Origin: Sphingomonas jinjuensis
Lineage (GTDB): Bacteria > Pseudomonadota > Alphaproteobacteria > Sphingomonadales > Sphingomonadaceae
Direction: 5' to 3'
Length of the DNA: 64,000 nucleotides
Assembly (NCBI RefSeq): GCF_014197105.1
Contig: NZ_JACIEV010000001.1
Location: forward strand, 1-64,000
Under the pieces are notes generated by a model. That model was not told the origin of the DNA, ran no database searches, and saw only the letters and a program-made list of their open reading frames with translations. How positions within the stretch are numbered: position 1 is the first letter of the stretch; each line of letters starts with the position of its first letter. The position numbers and the translations under genes were made by a program. Below, piece by piece: positions 63,859-64,000 of the stretch.

Positions 63859-64000
63859 CGCGACAGGAGCGCACCGCCTGGGCCTTCGTGCTGCCCGTGC
63901 TCGCGATCATCGGCCTGGTCTTCGTGCTGCCGACCACCCTCGCCTTCGGCTTGAGCGTCACCGACTACAGCATCTATGCGCTCGCCGACTGGAGCAACCT
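63855..64000 (+). CDS. ABC-transporter sugar permease, N-terminal fragment
   Basis: Only the first 48 residues are in the window: MTRQERTAWAFVLPVLAIIG followed by a hydrophobic helix and LSVTDYSIYALADWSN. This is the start of a MalF/UgpA-like inner-membrane permease paired with the upstream binding lipoprotein. Its ATG overlaps the binder's stop codon. Confidence 0.85.
   Translation, partial: MTRQERTAWAFVLPVLAIIGLVFVLPTTLAFGLSVTDYSIYALADWSN

Overview
The window is GC-rich, densely packed bacterial chromosome of alphaproteobacterial, most likely Sphingomonas-type, character. The support is a PEPxxWA-CTERM surface protein, a TonB-dependent receptor with a Spinster-type MFS partner, the rpmF-plsX-fabH-ihfA-merR cluster, an NDUFS4-like complex I accessory subunit, a ligase-associated Lhr helicase/PdeM pair, and REP-like palindromes in most intergenic gaps. 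No phage, plasmid or CRISPR is visible. The only insertion sequence is the tail of an IS5-family element at the left edge. The species assignment is inference from gene content.

Layout. 1-5.4 kb: IS5 transposase tail, Lhr-type DNA-repair helicase, a two-lobed retropepsin-like protease and an M20 peptidase. 5.5-9.1 kb: Kup potassium transporter, PdeM phosphoesterase, exported one-cysteine MsrA and a 47-residue membrane protein. 9.2-13.7 kb: aspartate-type aminotransferase, a PabB-PabC fusion, an MBL-fold hydrolase and MtgA. 13.9-17.7 kb: ybaB-dnaX, three micro-ORFs behind a sigma-54-like promoter, and a GGDEF protein. 17.7-21.6 kb: peroxiredoxin, histidinol-phosphatase-like enzyme and an AsmA-family protein. 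21.7-26.5 kb: rpmI-rplT, a GIY-YIG gene bracketed by REPs, and pheS-pheT. 26.6-34.6 kb: aldose-epimerase-like protein, prfC, MFS/TonB receptor/TetR locus and a fasciclin protein. 34.7-37.7 kb: rpmF-plsX-fabH-ihfA-merR on the minus strand. 37.9-43.9 kb: MAPEG protein, M28 peptidase, an Arg/Gly/Tyr repeat protein, the SRP RNA gene ffs, a PEBP-like protein, a lipoprotein, a DUF1810-like protein, rpoZ and a cardiolipin-synthase-like PLD enzyme.

44.0-52.3 kb on the minus strand is a valine-catabolic cluster holding the enzymes that would take isobutyryl-CoA to propionyl-CoA: acyl-CoA dehydrogenase, enoyl-CoA hydratase, hydroxyisobutyryl-CoA hydrolase, hydroxyisobutyrate dehydrogenase and methylmalonate-semialdehyde dehydrogenase. 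Embedded in it, with overlapping start and stop codons, are a PHA synthase and two paralogous lipoproteins of unknown function. 52.3-64 kb: complex I subunit, HrpB helicase, DUF937-like protein, zinc exporter, PEP-CTERM protein, polyprenyl diphosphate synthase, chorismate mutase, DUF2147 protein, thymidylate kinase, an M10/RTX protease, and the start of a sugar ABC transporter operon cut by the right edge.

The most unusual items are: the micro-ORF trio (two 36-residue paralogs with the same AAVPVLPVA tail plus a 28-residue peptide) behind a near-consensus -24/-12 promoter; the lipoprotein duplication inside the valine operon; a GIY-YIG gene and REPs inserted between rplT and pheS; and several genes whose start or stop codon lies inside a repeat.
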